Assembly (NCBI RefSeq): GCF_016808095.1
Contig: NC_068974.1
Span: forward strand, 23,420,825-23,484,824
DNA length: 64,000 nt
Direction of reading: 5' to 3'
Origin: Vigna angularis
Lineage: Eukaryota > Streptophyta > Magnoliopsida > Fabales > Fabaceae
The position numbers were made by a program, and so were the translations under genes. The notes beneath the pieces are model-generated. The model saw only the letters and a list, made by a program, of their open reading frames with translations. It was not told the DNA's origin and made no database searches. Shown here piece after piece: positions 1 to 10,436 of the stretch (positions are counted from its first letter, which is position 1; each line of letters opens with the position of its first letter).

Positions 1-690
1 GACCAACGAACCAGAACAGTGCAGATAAAATCTTCCTTCGACGCACGAACCGGAACATGACAGCCTTGCCAACTCGAAGAGAACCGCTCCGACCTTTGAC
101 CCACAAAGCGCGAGCTTCTTCTATTCACGAGATCAGGCAAAACACTTGAACTAGCTTTTTGGAACTTCCTCAAACAAACTATATTCTCAAAAAGCTCAGT
201 GTTAACCCACTAAGGGTTTTGGAACAACTATAGATAGGCAACTGGTCTAAGTTAGAAAAGACAGATTACAACTGCCACTGATAATCAATTGTTGTTAGTG
301 ATAATCGATTATTTAAGTCTGTTACAGGGTTTTCAGAAAGTGATAATCGATTATCCTGAGGAACAATTGATTATTCTAGAGACTTGTGCAATTCTCATCA
401 GGACCAGTTGATAATCGATTATTGGAAGTAATAATTGATTATTCCAAAGCTAAATGCTTTTTCAAGAGTACTCATGATAATCGATTATAACTTCACATAA
501 TCGATTAAATGCATAACTTAACTAAAGATACGAGATTTTCTAAGTATTACATATTCAAAGACTTTCCTAATACATTTATATTCTACAAAGTGCTTTTAAA
601 ATAATTTTAACAACTTCTTCACGTCTATCTTCTTGCAGCATCATCAAAATCATTTATCTTCAAATTTACCAATGCTACTCGTTGGTAACA
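1..690 (-). repeat. 3' LTR of the SIRE-type element (partial)
   Basis: Bases 1-663 match about 7333-7995 closely, which shows the two LTRs. On the minus strand the LTR starts TGTTACCAACG at 690, directly after the purine tract. The TATA position at about 229-237 reads CTATAGATAG here, while the 5' LTR copy keeps CTATATATAG. The remainder of the LTR lies outside the window. Confidence 0.88.
279..509. promoter_or_regulatory. Array of ATAATCGATTAT palindromes in LTR U3
   Basis: Five exact ATCGAT cores and three one-base variants lie in 231 bases, usually as GATAATCGATTAT. Chance would give far less than one. The array sits upstream, in the minus sense, of the LTR TATA position, where U3 transcription-factor sites are expected. 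The same array recurs at 7621-7855 in the other LTR and at 2367-2577 inside the element. The binding protein is unknown. Confidence 0.75.
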
Positions 691-895
691 ATCTCCCCCT
701 TTTTGATGATGATCAAAAATAATTGTTTAAAAGAAACTTTGGTTAGTCTGTAAAAAATATAAGCTGATAGACAACAAGAAAGTTAGCGGTAATTGCACTA
801 CTAGCGGTAACTACACTACTTCTCCCCCTTTTTGATCAGAAGCAAAAAGAGGAATGAAAAATGCTCCCCCTTAATATGACCTCCCCCTCAATTAA
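691..895 (-). other. Polypurine tract and extra PPT-like copies
   Basis: On the minus strand AAAAAGGGGGAGAT (691-704) abuts the 3' LTR start and is the plus-strand primer site. Similar GGGGGAG runs occur at about 821-830, 864-872 and 882-888. Such repeated purine boxes also occur in the copia derivative at 16159-16350 and beyond the LTR at 45853. Confidence 0.8.
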
Positions 896-1029
896 ACAAT
901 GTATGCACTAAAAATAAGAGATTATTTTATTCATGAAAAGAAAGGTTACATTTTGCATCATAAAGAAGAACATAAAACATAGAGTCAAAACAAACAATCA
1001 TCAAAGCATACTAATAGAAAATCGTAAAT

Positions 1030-2203
1030 CTAAAACTGAGGACTGGGTGGTCTTTTTGGAGGTTGAATATTAAAGTGATTTTCAATGTTTCCAAGACGAG
1101 TATCAAGGTCATTGAAGTGGTCAATCACATATTCTTCATGATTTTGTTGTCACTCATATATCTGTTCAAAGTGAGCTTGTTGAGCAAGATGCATATCCTC
1201 CATTTGTTTAGACAGGTTTGCAAAATGCTCCTCCATAGTTAGTGAGGAAGAGGAAGACATTTGAGAAGGACCAGCATCAGTAGGATCATCAGCTTGGACT
1301 GGGTCAACCATATGGGCGTCCATATCGTCATTGTCATCATCCTTGTGATCATCATACTTATGAATGATCACGCGGCCACGAGATACAAATCCCATTTGGC
1401 GAAATGTTGTCTCACCAATCTTAGTTCCAATGCTTGAATGGCTTGAGTGAGTTCGCCTTCAACACTTACGCCTTTGTATTCTAAAATTCGAGAGATGAGA
1501 AGGGCATATGGAAAATGATAAGAATTATATTTCTTGGCCTTCAACATGGTGTCGGAGATGAGTGCTGGCCAATCAATGTGGATGTGATTTAAAATCCCAT
1601 ACAAGAGTAGAAGATCTTGCTCCAAACATTGAGCATGGTTAGTGGCACGAGGACATAGAAGCCACACAATTAAGTAGTGGATCATCTGTTCTTCAACCTT
1701 GAATCCACCAACTAGCAGCTGTCGACGGTTGGTTTGTTGTTCAGGATGGCGCAACAAGGATTGAAAGGCAAGGAGACGATTGAAGTCTGAGACGCCAAGA
1801 TGGACTTTGATAGCATCATCCCAGATTGTGAGTTGTGTGACATTCGTCTAGACGTCATCATCCAAAGTGATTGGGACTCCTTTCACTTTTATTGTGATGA
1901 TTCGGTCACGATAACGCAGATTGAAGTAGAAGACACGAATGAGATCTAGGTAGATGCACCCTCTTTGCTGCACGAGATGAGTATGTCCTTGAGCACCAAA
2001 CATATCTGGAAATTGAAAACCATAAAATCGATAAAAATCAAGGCGTATGAACTTTACCGCAATGATTCATCGTTCTTCCCAAAAGTGGACATAATCCGCA
2101 TGTTTTTCTTTATCCGAAATCCACCCATCAGTGGTGCAAGACGAGGTCTGGAAGAAGAAGATGCATCAGTGGTTCTCCTACGGTTTCTTCTTGATTCAAC
2201 CAT
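1030..2203 (-). pseudogene. Envelope-like protein of SIRE-type element (putative plant transposon protein domain)
   Basis: The frame starts at ATG 2203 with an Arg/Ser-rich N-terminus, then aligns with the second envelope-like frame at 46971-48954: a Phe-rich segment, a VKGVPITLDDDV block, and a region with HIDWPALI and YHFPYALLISR. The C-terminal part (1030-1395) is acidic, then predicted coiled coil (HFANLSKQMEDM), and ends PPSPQF. At least one frameshift near 2030-2100 and stops near 1848 and 1150 break it. It resembles the conserved domain called 'putative plant transposon protein' in retroelement 3' frames. I see no convincing signal peptide or membrane anchor, so an entry function is not supported. 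It lies 430 bases beyond the pol stop, behind its own TATA box. Confidence 0.72.
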
Positions 2204-2274
2204 GAAACAAGTGGACAGAGGAAAACTTGGAAAAAATGGAGAGAAATGAAGAAAACTGGTTCAGATTAGTGGGC

Positions 2275-2577
2275 TATTTATAAGAAAAATCAAGAAACTA
2301 GCTGTTTTTATTTGTTTATAGTCTTTAGGATTCACTGCAACGGCTCAATTTTAGAAACTGGTCGCGTGATAATCGATTATCTACTCAAAGAGTCACTTTC
2401 CAGAAATTGTATGATAATCGATTATATATGAAGATAATCGATTATTTGCTCATAAGTGTCCAGATTTGGGTTTGAGTGAGAATAATCGATTGTTCTATGG
2501 GATAATCGATTATCTGCGATTAGAGGCTTTTGCCAAAGCCAAAAATAATCGATTATTCTCGTGGGATAATCGATTAA
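2275..2577 (-). promoter_or_regulatory. Candidate internal promoter for the envelope-like frame
   Basis: A TATAAATA box (2275-2282, minus strand) lies about 75 bases before the ATG at 2203. Upstream of it, between 2367 and 2577, are seven exact ATCGAT palindromes, mostly GATAATCGATTAT. The same pairing of array and TATA box is found in this element's LTR (7570-7855) and in the LTR of the derivative at 16351-17401. The gap between pol stop and envelope-like ATG is otherwise non-coding. The sequence shows the arrangement; promoter activity is inferred. Confidence 0.55.
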
Positions 2578-2635
2578 AAAATCTAAGCTTACGAGAATTG
2601 TGAAAATTTTAGAAATCTTGAGCCTAAGACATATC

Positions 2636-5600
2636 TTACACTCCTAACTCTCTTCTAAGCTCGTAGAATCTATCTTTAGGCAGTGCTTTTGTAAAGATAT
2701 AAGCTAATTGATATAAAGTATCAATGTATTCTATTTGGCAATCTCCCTTTTGAACATGATCTCTCAAGAAATGATGTCTAATCTCAATATGCTTTATTCT
2801 TGAGTGCATTATGGGGTTCTTGGTTAGGTTTATAGCACTAGTGTTATCACATTTCAGAGGAATGTGATCAAGGAAGATATCAAAGTCCTCCAATTGTTGT
2901 TTCATCCATAAAATTTGGGCACAACAATTGCTAGCAGCAATGTATTCAGCTTCAGTGGTAGACAAGGCTACACAAGCTTGTTTCTTTGAGTGCCAAGACA
3001 CTAAAGAACAACCCAGAAAATGACAAGTTCCACTAGTACTTTTCCTATCAATTTTACAACCACCATAATCTACATCAGAATAACCTATTAAACTAGCTGA
3101 AGTATCAGAGGGATACCAAAGTCCAAAAGATGTGGTTCCTTTGAGGTATTTCGAAATCCTTTTGACAACAATTAAATGAGATTCCTTAGGATTAGCTTGG
3201 TACCTAGCACACACACATACACTTTGCATAATGTCTGGTCTACTAGCAGTTAGATACAGTAAAGATTCTATCATTCCTCTAAACATGGTTTCATTTACTC
3301 CTTCACCAGATTCATCCTTATCTAAATAGCAGGAGGTTGCCATTGGTGTGTTGGCTTCTTTACAAGTATCCATACCAAACTTCTTAAGTACTTCTCTACA
3401 ATATTTAGTTTGGGAGACAATGGTTCCCCCATCCATTTTCTTTATTTGCAGTCCTAAAAATAAATTCAGCTCACCCATCATAGACATCTCAAACTCACCT
3501 TACATTATATGCGCAAATCCTTCACACAATGAATCATTTGTAGACCCAAAAATAATATCATCTACGTACACTTGAACAATCAAGATGTGTTTTCCTACTT
3601 TCTTAATAAACAAGGTTGAATCAACCTTTCCTCTACAAAAATTATTCTCAATCAAGCAGGTACTAAGTCTTTATACCAAGACCTAGGTGCCTGTTTAAGA
3701 CCATACAAGGTTTTTTTCAATTTATAAACATGATCAGGATATTTAAAACCCTCAAAACCAGGAGGTTGACTAACATAAACCTCTTCTTTTATGAAACCAT
3801 TCAAAAATGCACTTTTCACATCCATTTGATACAATTTAAAGTTCATCAAAGATGCATAAGAAAGTAACAATCTAATTGCTTTTAACCTGGCTACCGAGGC
3901 GTAAGTTTAATCATAGTCTATACCTTCCTCTTGATAGTAGCCCTTTGCAACTGCCTTGCTTTGTTCTTTGTGATGTTTCCATCTTCATCAAGCTTGTTTC
4001 TAAACACCCACTTTGTTCCAATGATTTGATAATCATCTTGTTTAGGAATGAGTTCCCAAACATCATTCCTTTCAAATTGATTCAACTCTTCTTGCATAGC
4101 AGCGCACCATTTATCATCTTGAAGAGCTTCCTTTATGTTCTTAGGTTCTATCTGAGATACAAAAGCTACTGTTAAGCATAAATTATTAAGCTTGTGTCTA
4201 GTAGTTACCCCTTTTGATATATCTCCAATGATGTTGTCCAGAGAAAGTCCTCTTGGTTGTTGATAGCTTTTAGGATCAACCACTTGATGATCAACTTGAG
4301 TTTCTGGAGGATAGTTTTCATTTAGATACATCTCCTCAAGAGCTTCCCTCTAATAATCCTCATCACCTGCAATTGGTTTATTTGATTAAGAGGGTTCACC
4401 TCAAGGTCCACAATTTCATCGAAGACAACATGCATTGATTATTCAATTATCAAGGTTCTTCTATTAAACACCCTATATGCTTTGCTAATTAAAGAATAAC
4501 CTAAGAAGATTGCTTCATCAGATTTAGCATCAAATTTACCTAGATTATCTTTACCATTATTCAATACAAAGCATTTGCATCCAAATATATTCAAATGAGA
4601 CACATTTGGTTTTCTACCGTTAAACAGTTCATAGGGAGTTAGCTTAAGAATAGGCTTAATAAGCATCCTGTTCAACACATAACAAGCAGTACTAACTACA
4701 TCAGCCCAAAAGTATTTTGGTACTTTAGATTCATTTAAAAGAGTCCTAGCTAATTCTTCTAATGATCTATTTTTCCTTTCAACAACACCATTTTTTGGGG
4801 AGTTCTTGGTGTAGAAAAATTATGAGCAATTCCATGTTCTTCACAAAACTTTTCAAAGGACTCATTTTCAAATTCACCATCGTGATCACTTCTCAAAGTT
4901 TTGATTTTCAAATCCTTTTCATTTTGAACACGTTTTGCAAATGATTTGAATGCTTTAAAGGCTTCACTTTTCAACGTTAAAAAGAATGTCGAAGTAAACC
5001 TAGTGTAATCATCAAGTATCACAAGAGCGTAGTAGTTTCCACCAAAAATTTTAATTCTAGAAGGACCAAACAAGTCCATATGCAAAAGTTATAAAGGTTT
5101 TGATGTTGAAATCATGCTTTTAGATGAAAATGAGGATTTGGTTTGTTTTCCCTTTTGACATGCAGAGCATACTTTGTCTTTCTAAAATTTTAATTTAGGC
5201 AAACCAATCACAAGATCTTTTGAAATCAATTTATTCAAATGTTGCATATGAATATGTGCAACTCTTTTATGCCATAGCCAAGGATTTTCCTCTTTAGCAA
5301 CTAAACATGTTATACTATGACTAGATGCACTTTCAATATCAATCAAATAAATGTTATTATGCCTAACACCTTGCAAAGCAATATCAGTAGAATTTTTAAA
5401 GTATACAGTGCATTTATCACTTTCAAAAGTTACCTTGAGACCCTTGTCACATAATTGGCTTATGCTTAGGAGGTTGTGTTTGAGACCTTCAACATATAAC
5501 ACATCCTTTATCGTCAGTGTTTTTCCTCCTCCAATGTCTCCAGTTCCAATGATTCTACCTTTGTTGTTATTCCCATAGGTCACAAATCCTTGTTTTTTCT

Positions 5601-5769
5601 TCTCAAAAGATATGAACCTTTTCTTGTCACCGGTCATGTGTCTTGAACAACCACTATCAAGATACCACAATGACTTCTTTGACTTAGTAGGTTCCTACAA
5701 AACAAATTGAGCAAGAATTTAGGTCCCCAATCTTATTATTGGTCCTTGGGGTTAGTTCATGCAAACATG
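2636..5769 (-). pseudogene. copia pol: protease, integrase, reverse transcriptase, RNase H
   Basis: From 5' to 3' on the minus strand: aspartic protease with LDSGCSRHM (about 5640-5665); GAG-pre-integrase segment LWHKRVAH; integrase core with HMDLFGPSR and LRSDHDGEFEN (4759-5085); linker with NIIGDISKGVTTR; reverse transcriptase with KWVFRNKLDEDG, QMDVKSAFLNG, LYGLKQAPRSWY and the catalytic YVDDIIFG motif (about 3549-3572); RNase H with CALSTTEAEYIAAS and KHIEIRHHFLRDHV, ending LRRELGV at 2636. Integrase is not followed by a chromodomain, as usual for copia. The frame is broken by several stops and shifts (near 5180, 4680, 4440, 3900, 3650 and 3488), so no polyprotein can be made. Catalytic motifs survive, suggesting fairly recent decay. 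Confidence 0.9.
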
Positions 5770-5771
5770 CA

Positions 5772-6908
5772 TCATTTCACAGCTTTAACCCATGCATATT
5801 TACCATTTGGAATACCAAAATGTTTAATGTTGCATTTGTTTGAGGTATGACCATGTTTTATGCAGTAAAGACAATAAACCTCATGCACTTTATTTTTCAC
5901 AAAAGTCCCTTTTTCTACCCAAACTCTACGAGTTCTTTTCACTTTAGACTTTTTGAGTTGATGCATGTTTCCATTTTTAGCATTGCTTATTTTAAAGTTT
6001 GTTTTAGCATGTGAATTAGTCTTGGTTGCATTTTCAAGTAAGTTCTCAAGAATGTCAATATCAAACATATGACTCTTACACGATAAACATTCAACAGGTT
6101 GTACAATAGCATTAGATTCAAATAATTTAGTTTCTAGATTACTAACTTTGTTTCTCAAAACAACTTCGTCATCTAGCACTTTTTCATACTTCAATTTCAA
6201 TTCATTATGCTCTTTCTTTAACTTTTTATGAGCAACATCAAGTTTTTCATATTCATTTAGCAAATCAAGAAATGCCTTTTGTAAATCAAATTCATCACTA
6301 GACTCTAAACTAGAATCACTTGGCTTCCAGTATCTTCTCAGTCTCCCATTAAGCACAAATTAGCTTCTTCATCTGAGTCGCTTGAGCTTGAAGAACTAGA
6401 AGCATTTTCTTCCCAAGCTATGTAAGCTTTCTTCTTCTTTGGAAACTTTCTTTCCTTCTTTTCTTCAGTTTTCCTATTCTTAGGATAGTTAGTCTTCACA
6501 TGTCCTCTTTCTCCACATCCATAGCATTTGACGCTTGATGGACATCCTTGATTGTCTTCACATGTCCTCTTTCTCCCACATTTCCTGTGTTGTCTTACAA
6601 ACTGAAATTCTATAGAATTCATCAAGTACAAGAGCAGATGAAATAATATTACGAGCCTTAATATCAAACTAAGCTCGTCTATTTTCTTCAGCAGTCCAGT
6701 TAAAGTATGGTTTTTCTACTTCTACACCATCAACTGTACTTTTAGGCATATATGGACCATTTTGTACGGCTTCCCAGATCCCTCTGTAAACAGACACCAT
6801 AAAGATTTTCATTCTGACTTTCCAGAATGCATAGTTATCACCAGTAAAAAGTGCTGGTTTGTTGATGGAAGCACCTTCGGCATACACTAGAGTTTGATGA
6901 TCGGCCAT
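5772..6908 (-). pseudogene. copia gag, internally deleted
   Basis: The start ATG at 6908 is followed by the SIRE-type N-terminus (ALFTGDNYAFWKVRM). A stop falls near 6669, and a deletion then joins the N-terminal third to the nucleocapsid region, as shown against the fuller gag at 13971-15635. The first zinc knuckle, CYGCGERGHVKTN, has Tyr in place of the last Cys of the CX2CX4HX4C pattern. A Lys-rich and Ser/Asp/Glu-rich stretch and a coiled coil (EYEKLDVAHKKLKKEHNEL) follow. The second knuckle, CLYCIKHGHTSNKC, is intact. The frame ends at 5772 with WVKAVK. Confidence 0.85.
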
Positions 6909-6937
6909 TTTCGCAAAAGTTTGAAAGAATATCAAAG

Positions 6938-6954
6938 CAAGCTCTGATACCAAT
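6938..6954 (-). other. Primer-binding site (initiator tRNA-Met type)
   Basis: Directly after the LTR end (CCGACA) the minus strand reads AT TGGTATCAGAGCTTG, the usual complement of the 3' end of initiator tRNA-Met. It fixes the LTR/internal boundary at 6955. Confidence 0.85.
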
Positions 6955-7995
6955 TGTCGGAACAATCGGTACCGTTATAAAGTCGCGTAGCGGAATAAAA
7001 TATAGATAGCGGAAAGCGTGTTCGGTCAAACTCGTATTAAGATGGTTAGTTTTAGAAAATTAATTTTCTTAGAGAAAATTTATCAAACAGTTGATATGCG
7101 CAAAATGTAAAGAGTGTAGGGAGTAGAAAAATTCAACACAATTTTTATCCTGGTTCGAATCAAAAGATTCTACGTCCAGTTGTTAATAACTATAAAAAGT
7201 GATTAACGTTTTCACTAAAAATCAATTTCATAGATTACAATGGAGTGAAAGAATAGAATGACAAAACCTTCCTTCGACGAACGAACCCAAAGGGTGCTTC
7301 CTTCGACCAACAAACCGGAAGCAAGAACCTACACTTTCCTTCGACCAACGAAGCGGAACAGTGCAGATAAAATCTTCCTTCGACACACGAACCGGAACAC
7401 GACAGCCTTGCCAACTCGAAGAGAACCGCTCCGACCTTTGACCCTCAAAGCGCGAGCTTCTCCTATTCACGAGACCAGGCAAAACATTTGAACTAGCTTT
7501 TTGGAACTTCCTCAAACAAACTGTATTCTCAAAAAGCTCAGTGTTAACCCACTAGGGGTTTTGAACAACTATATATAGGCAACTGGTCTAAGTTAGAAAA
7601 GACAGATTACAACTGCCACTGATAATCAATTATTGTTAGTGATAATCGATTATTTAAGTCCGTTACAGGGTTTTCAGAAAGTGATAATCGATTATCCTGA
7701 GGAACAATCCATTATTCTAGAGACTTGAGTAGTTCACATCAGGACCAGTTGATAATCGATTATTTGAAGTAATAATCGATTATTCCAGAGCTAAATGTTT
7801 TTTCAAGAGTGCTCATGATAATCGATTATAGCTTCACATAATCAGTTAAATGCGTAATAATACGAGATTTTCTAAGTATTACATATTCAAAGACTTTCCT
7901 AATACATTTATATTCTACAAAGTGCTTTTAAAATAATTTTAACAACTTCTTCAAGTCTATCTTCTTGCAGCATCATCAAAATCATTTATCTTCAA
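6955..7995 (-). repeat. 5' LTR of the SIRE-type element, outer end lost
   Basis: It matches the left LTR along its length and includes the ATCGAT array (7621-7855, five exact cores) and a TATATATA box at 7570-7577 on the minus strand. About 27 bases expected at the outer end are missing where a family A LTR piece begins at 7996. Confidence 0.88.
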
Positions 7996-8073
7996 GCAAG
8001 TTTCTAAGCAAAAAAAGGTGTATTTAGTATCAAAATTACATCACAGATAACGATATTTTCAACCGTTATCATT
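7996..8073 (-). repeat. Fragment of family A LTR
   Basis: The plus-strand text ending ACCGTTATCA matches the end of the family A LTR at 43999-44078, including the shared words AAGCAAGTTTCTAAGCA and ATTACATCA. It marks the truncated 3' LTR of the gypsy element to its right. Confidence 0.75.
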
Positions 8074-10109
8074 GCACCTCATTGAAGACATTAAAAGTCA
8101 CCTCTTCATCTTGGTCTTTCAACGTTAGAACTCTGTCATCTACATGAATTACAACCTTGGTTGTCTTCATGAATGGTCTTCCAAGAATAAGAGGGATCTC
8201 TACATCTTCCCCCATCTTCATCACCACAAAGTCAACTGGGAATTGGAGTTTATCAATCTACACCACAACATCTTCTACTACACCATAAGGATGTTTGATG
8301 GATCTATCTACCATTTGAAAGATCATACTTGTAGATTTGACCTCAAGACCACCAATCTTGTTCAGCATAGATAGGGGCATCAAATTGATGCTAGCTCCTA
8401 AGTCAACTAGAGCCTTCCCTATATCATGATTCCCAATAGTGAAAGGGATGTTGAAACTTCCTAGATCTTTGAATTTTGAAGGAAGCGTCTTCTGCAATAT
8501 GGCAATGCAATTACCCTACACTTCAATTGTTTCCTCATCTAAATACTTCTTTTTACTGAGGAATTGTTTCATGTATTTTGCATAGACAGGAATTTGTTGT
8601 AATGCTTCAGTCAAAGGTATAGTAATCTCGAATTGCTTGAAGATATCTATGAAACGCCCAAATTGCTTCTCTTTCTCCTTTTTTTTCTCTCTCTTCCTCA
8701 CCTTCTTTCCTTTTCCTTCCTTCATCATTCTCACCTTCTTTCTTTTTCTCATCCTCTTCCTTTCTCTCTTCATTTTTCTTTTTCTCCTTTTCCCTCAATT
8801 CCTCTTTCTCTCTACTCATCTTTTCTTTCTTACCAACTTCCTTCTCTTTTCTCTCAATTTTTCTCTTTGCTAACATCTCACCACTTATACTTATGATAGC
8901 GTTACATTCCTCCATAGGGTTAACTTTAGTATTAGCCCCAAAATTATTTTCAGACTTATCCTCCAACTTCTTTGCCAGTTGGCCAACCTGTATCTTCAAA
9001 TTTCTAATGGCAGCTTCAGTGCTTTTATGATTGGAGATAGACACATGCATGAATCATTGAAGTGTGTCCTCTAGCTTTACAGTCCTGTCAGATAAGGAGG
9101 GTTGTGGTTGCCATTGTTGTTGTGGTGGTCTATTGAATTGTCCAACTTGCCCTTGACCCATGCTTGGGTGAGGTTTCCACCCTTGGTTGTAGTTACTTGG
9201 GCGGCCCTGATTACCCATAAAATTGACTTCTTCTTGGGTATTGGCTTGCATAGCACATTGTCCATTGATATGAAATCCACCACATAGCTCGCAAAGTTGA
9301 TGTTGAGCTTAAGAGACATTTTGCAGCCCTTTAGGTAATTGAGAGATTTTCTTCCTCAGAGTCTCAAGTTGCTGAGTCATAATTTTATTTTGAGCCAACA
9401 AAGCATCTTGAGATTGAAACTAAAGAACTCCTTTCTGTTGCAACTGAGCTCTTTCATTGTCCGCATCATTATCATTAGTTGCCATATTCTCTATCAACTC
9501 ATAAGCTTCATCTGGAGTCTTGTTCTTGATGTTACCTCCACCTGAGGCATCCAACATTAATTTCGTCTGTGATTTTAAACCTCCAAGAAAAAGAATGAGC
9601 ACCGTTGGTTCATCGAATCCATGAGCAGGATTTTTCTACAAGAGATTCTTGAATCTATCCCATGCTTGACCTAGAGTTTCGTCCATGCCCTGCTGAAAAG
9701 AAGAATTTTCATGCTTACCTTTGTTAATCTTGGATTGAGGAAAATATTTGTTCAAGAACTTAGCCACCATATCTTCCCACTCAATGAAGCTATTCTCAGG
9801 GAATTAGTTAAGCCACATCTTAGCATTGCCTCCCAAAGAGAAAGGAAACAAGCTAAGTTTGATAGCATCATCTGGCACATAATTGATCTTTACTGTATTG
9901 CATATTTCATTGAAAGTAGTCAGATGCTCATATGGATTCTCGTGAGCTAAGCCATTAAATTGATTACTCTACACCAAGTGAATAAGAGCATGCTTTATCT
10001 CCATGCTTGCGGCATTAACCCTCGGTCTTGCAATGATATTAAAATGAAGAGGTCTAGTGACTGTTGCATAATCCGCCAGGGTGATTCTATTATTATGATT
10101 GTGAGCCAT
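8071..10109 (-). pseudogene. gypsy gag-protease with many nonsense codons
   Basis: Begins at ATG 10109 (MAHNHNNRIT). Gag domain words include SLGGNAKMWLN and QAWDRFKNLL; a Cys-containing segment (QLCELCGGFHINGQC) follows, then a Gln/Pro-rich linker and a very Lys/Glu/Arg-rich stretch (8650-8900). The protease region has LVDLGASINLMPLS, where the family normally has D[ST]G; the Ser/Thr is changed to Leu. It ends at 8071 in the first bases of the LTR piece. At least eight in-frame stops are present, nearly all where a Gln codon is expected. A frame change lies in the purine-rich Lys/Glu stretch near 8700. No RT or integrase follows. Confidence 0.85.
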
Positions 10110-10408
10110 ATCTTATGTTTCTTGGTCAGATATTGATGTGAAAGGTTATTCAAGAGTCTCAGGAGAGGGAAAAAGTTATCTGGAAACCCTTTTCTTCCTT
10201 CTTCTTCTAATATTGTTCAGACTTGTAAAGAGGGGTTCAGATGATTTTGTACTCCTAGCGTGAATCTTGTCCTGTATACACTAAAGAACACTACACTAGA
10301 GCATCATATTAGCCCAAAAAAATAAAATATAAACAAAAATTAAAAACATTAAACATAAAGAAAAAGTCTAAACAAGTTAAGAATCACACAAAAAGTGTAA
10401 TATGACCA

Positions 10409-10436
10409 CGAGTCCCCAGCAACAGTGCCAAAAACT
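10409..10436 (-). other. Primer-binding site (tRNA-Asp-like)
   Basis: On the minus strand the LTR end ATTCATTAACA is followed by TGGCACTGTTGCTGGGGAC, close to the complement of the tRNA-Asp 3' end used by Athila-like gypsy elements. Changes at several positions fit an old copy. Confidence 0.7.

Larger units (their letters stand above)
1..7995 (-). mobile_element. SIRE/Maximus-type Ty1/copia retrotransposon, degenerate, cut by window edge
   Basis: Read on the minus strand the order is 5' LTR (6955-7995), primer-binding site, gag, protease-integrase-RT-RNase H, envelope-like frame, polypurine tract and 3' LTR (690 down to the window edge). That order, the two zinc knuckles in gag and a long tail with an extra reading frame are characteristic of the SIRE/Maximus lineage. 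All coding parts carry stops or frame changes, so the copy is dead. The outer end of its 5' LTR lacks about 27 bases present at 664-690 and abuts a piece of another LTR at 7996. The target duplication cannot be tested because the left end is missing. Confidence 0.9.

Noticed and set aside
1030..2203. True viral envelope gene
   Set aside because: No convincing signal peptide, transmembrane anchor or fusion motif; only the position and the plant transposon domain support the name envelope-like.
6938..6954. tRNA-like sequence words (TGGTATCAGAGC)
   Set aside because: These are primer-binding sites complementary to a tRNA end; no cloverleaf or tRNA gene was seen.
8633..8896. Plus-strand frames rich in Phe, Leu and Ser
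   Set aside because: Complement of the Lys/Glu-rich gag coding stretch; pyrimidine-only low complexity.
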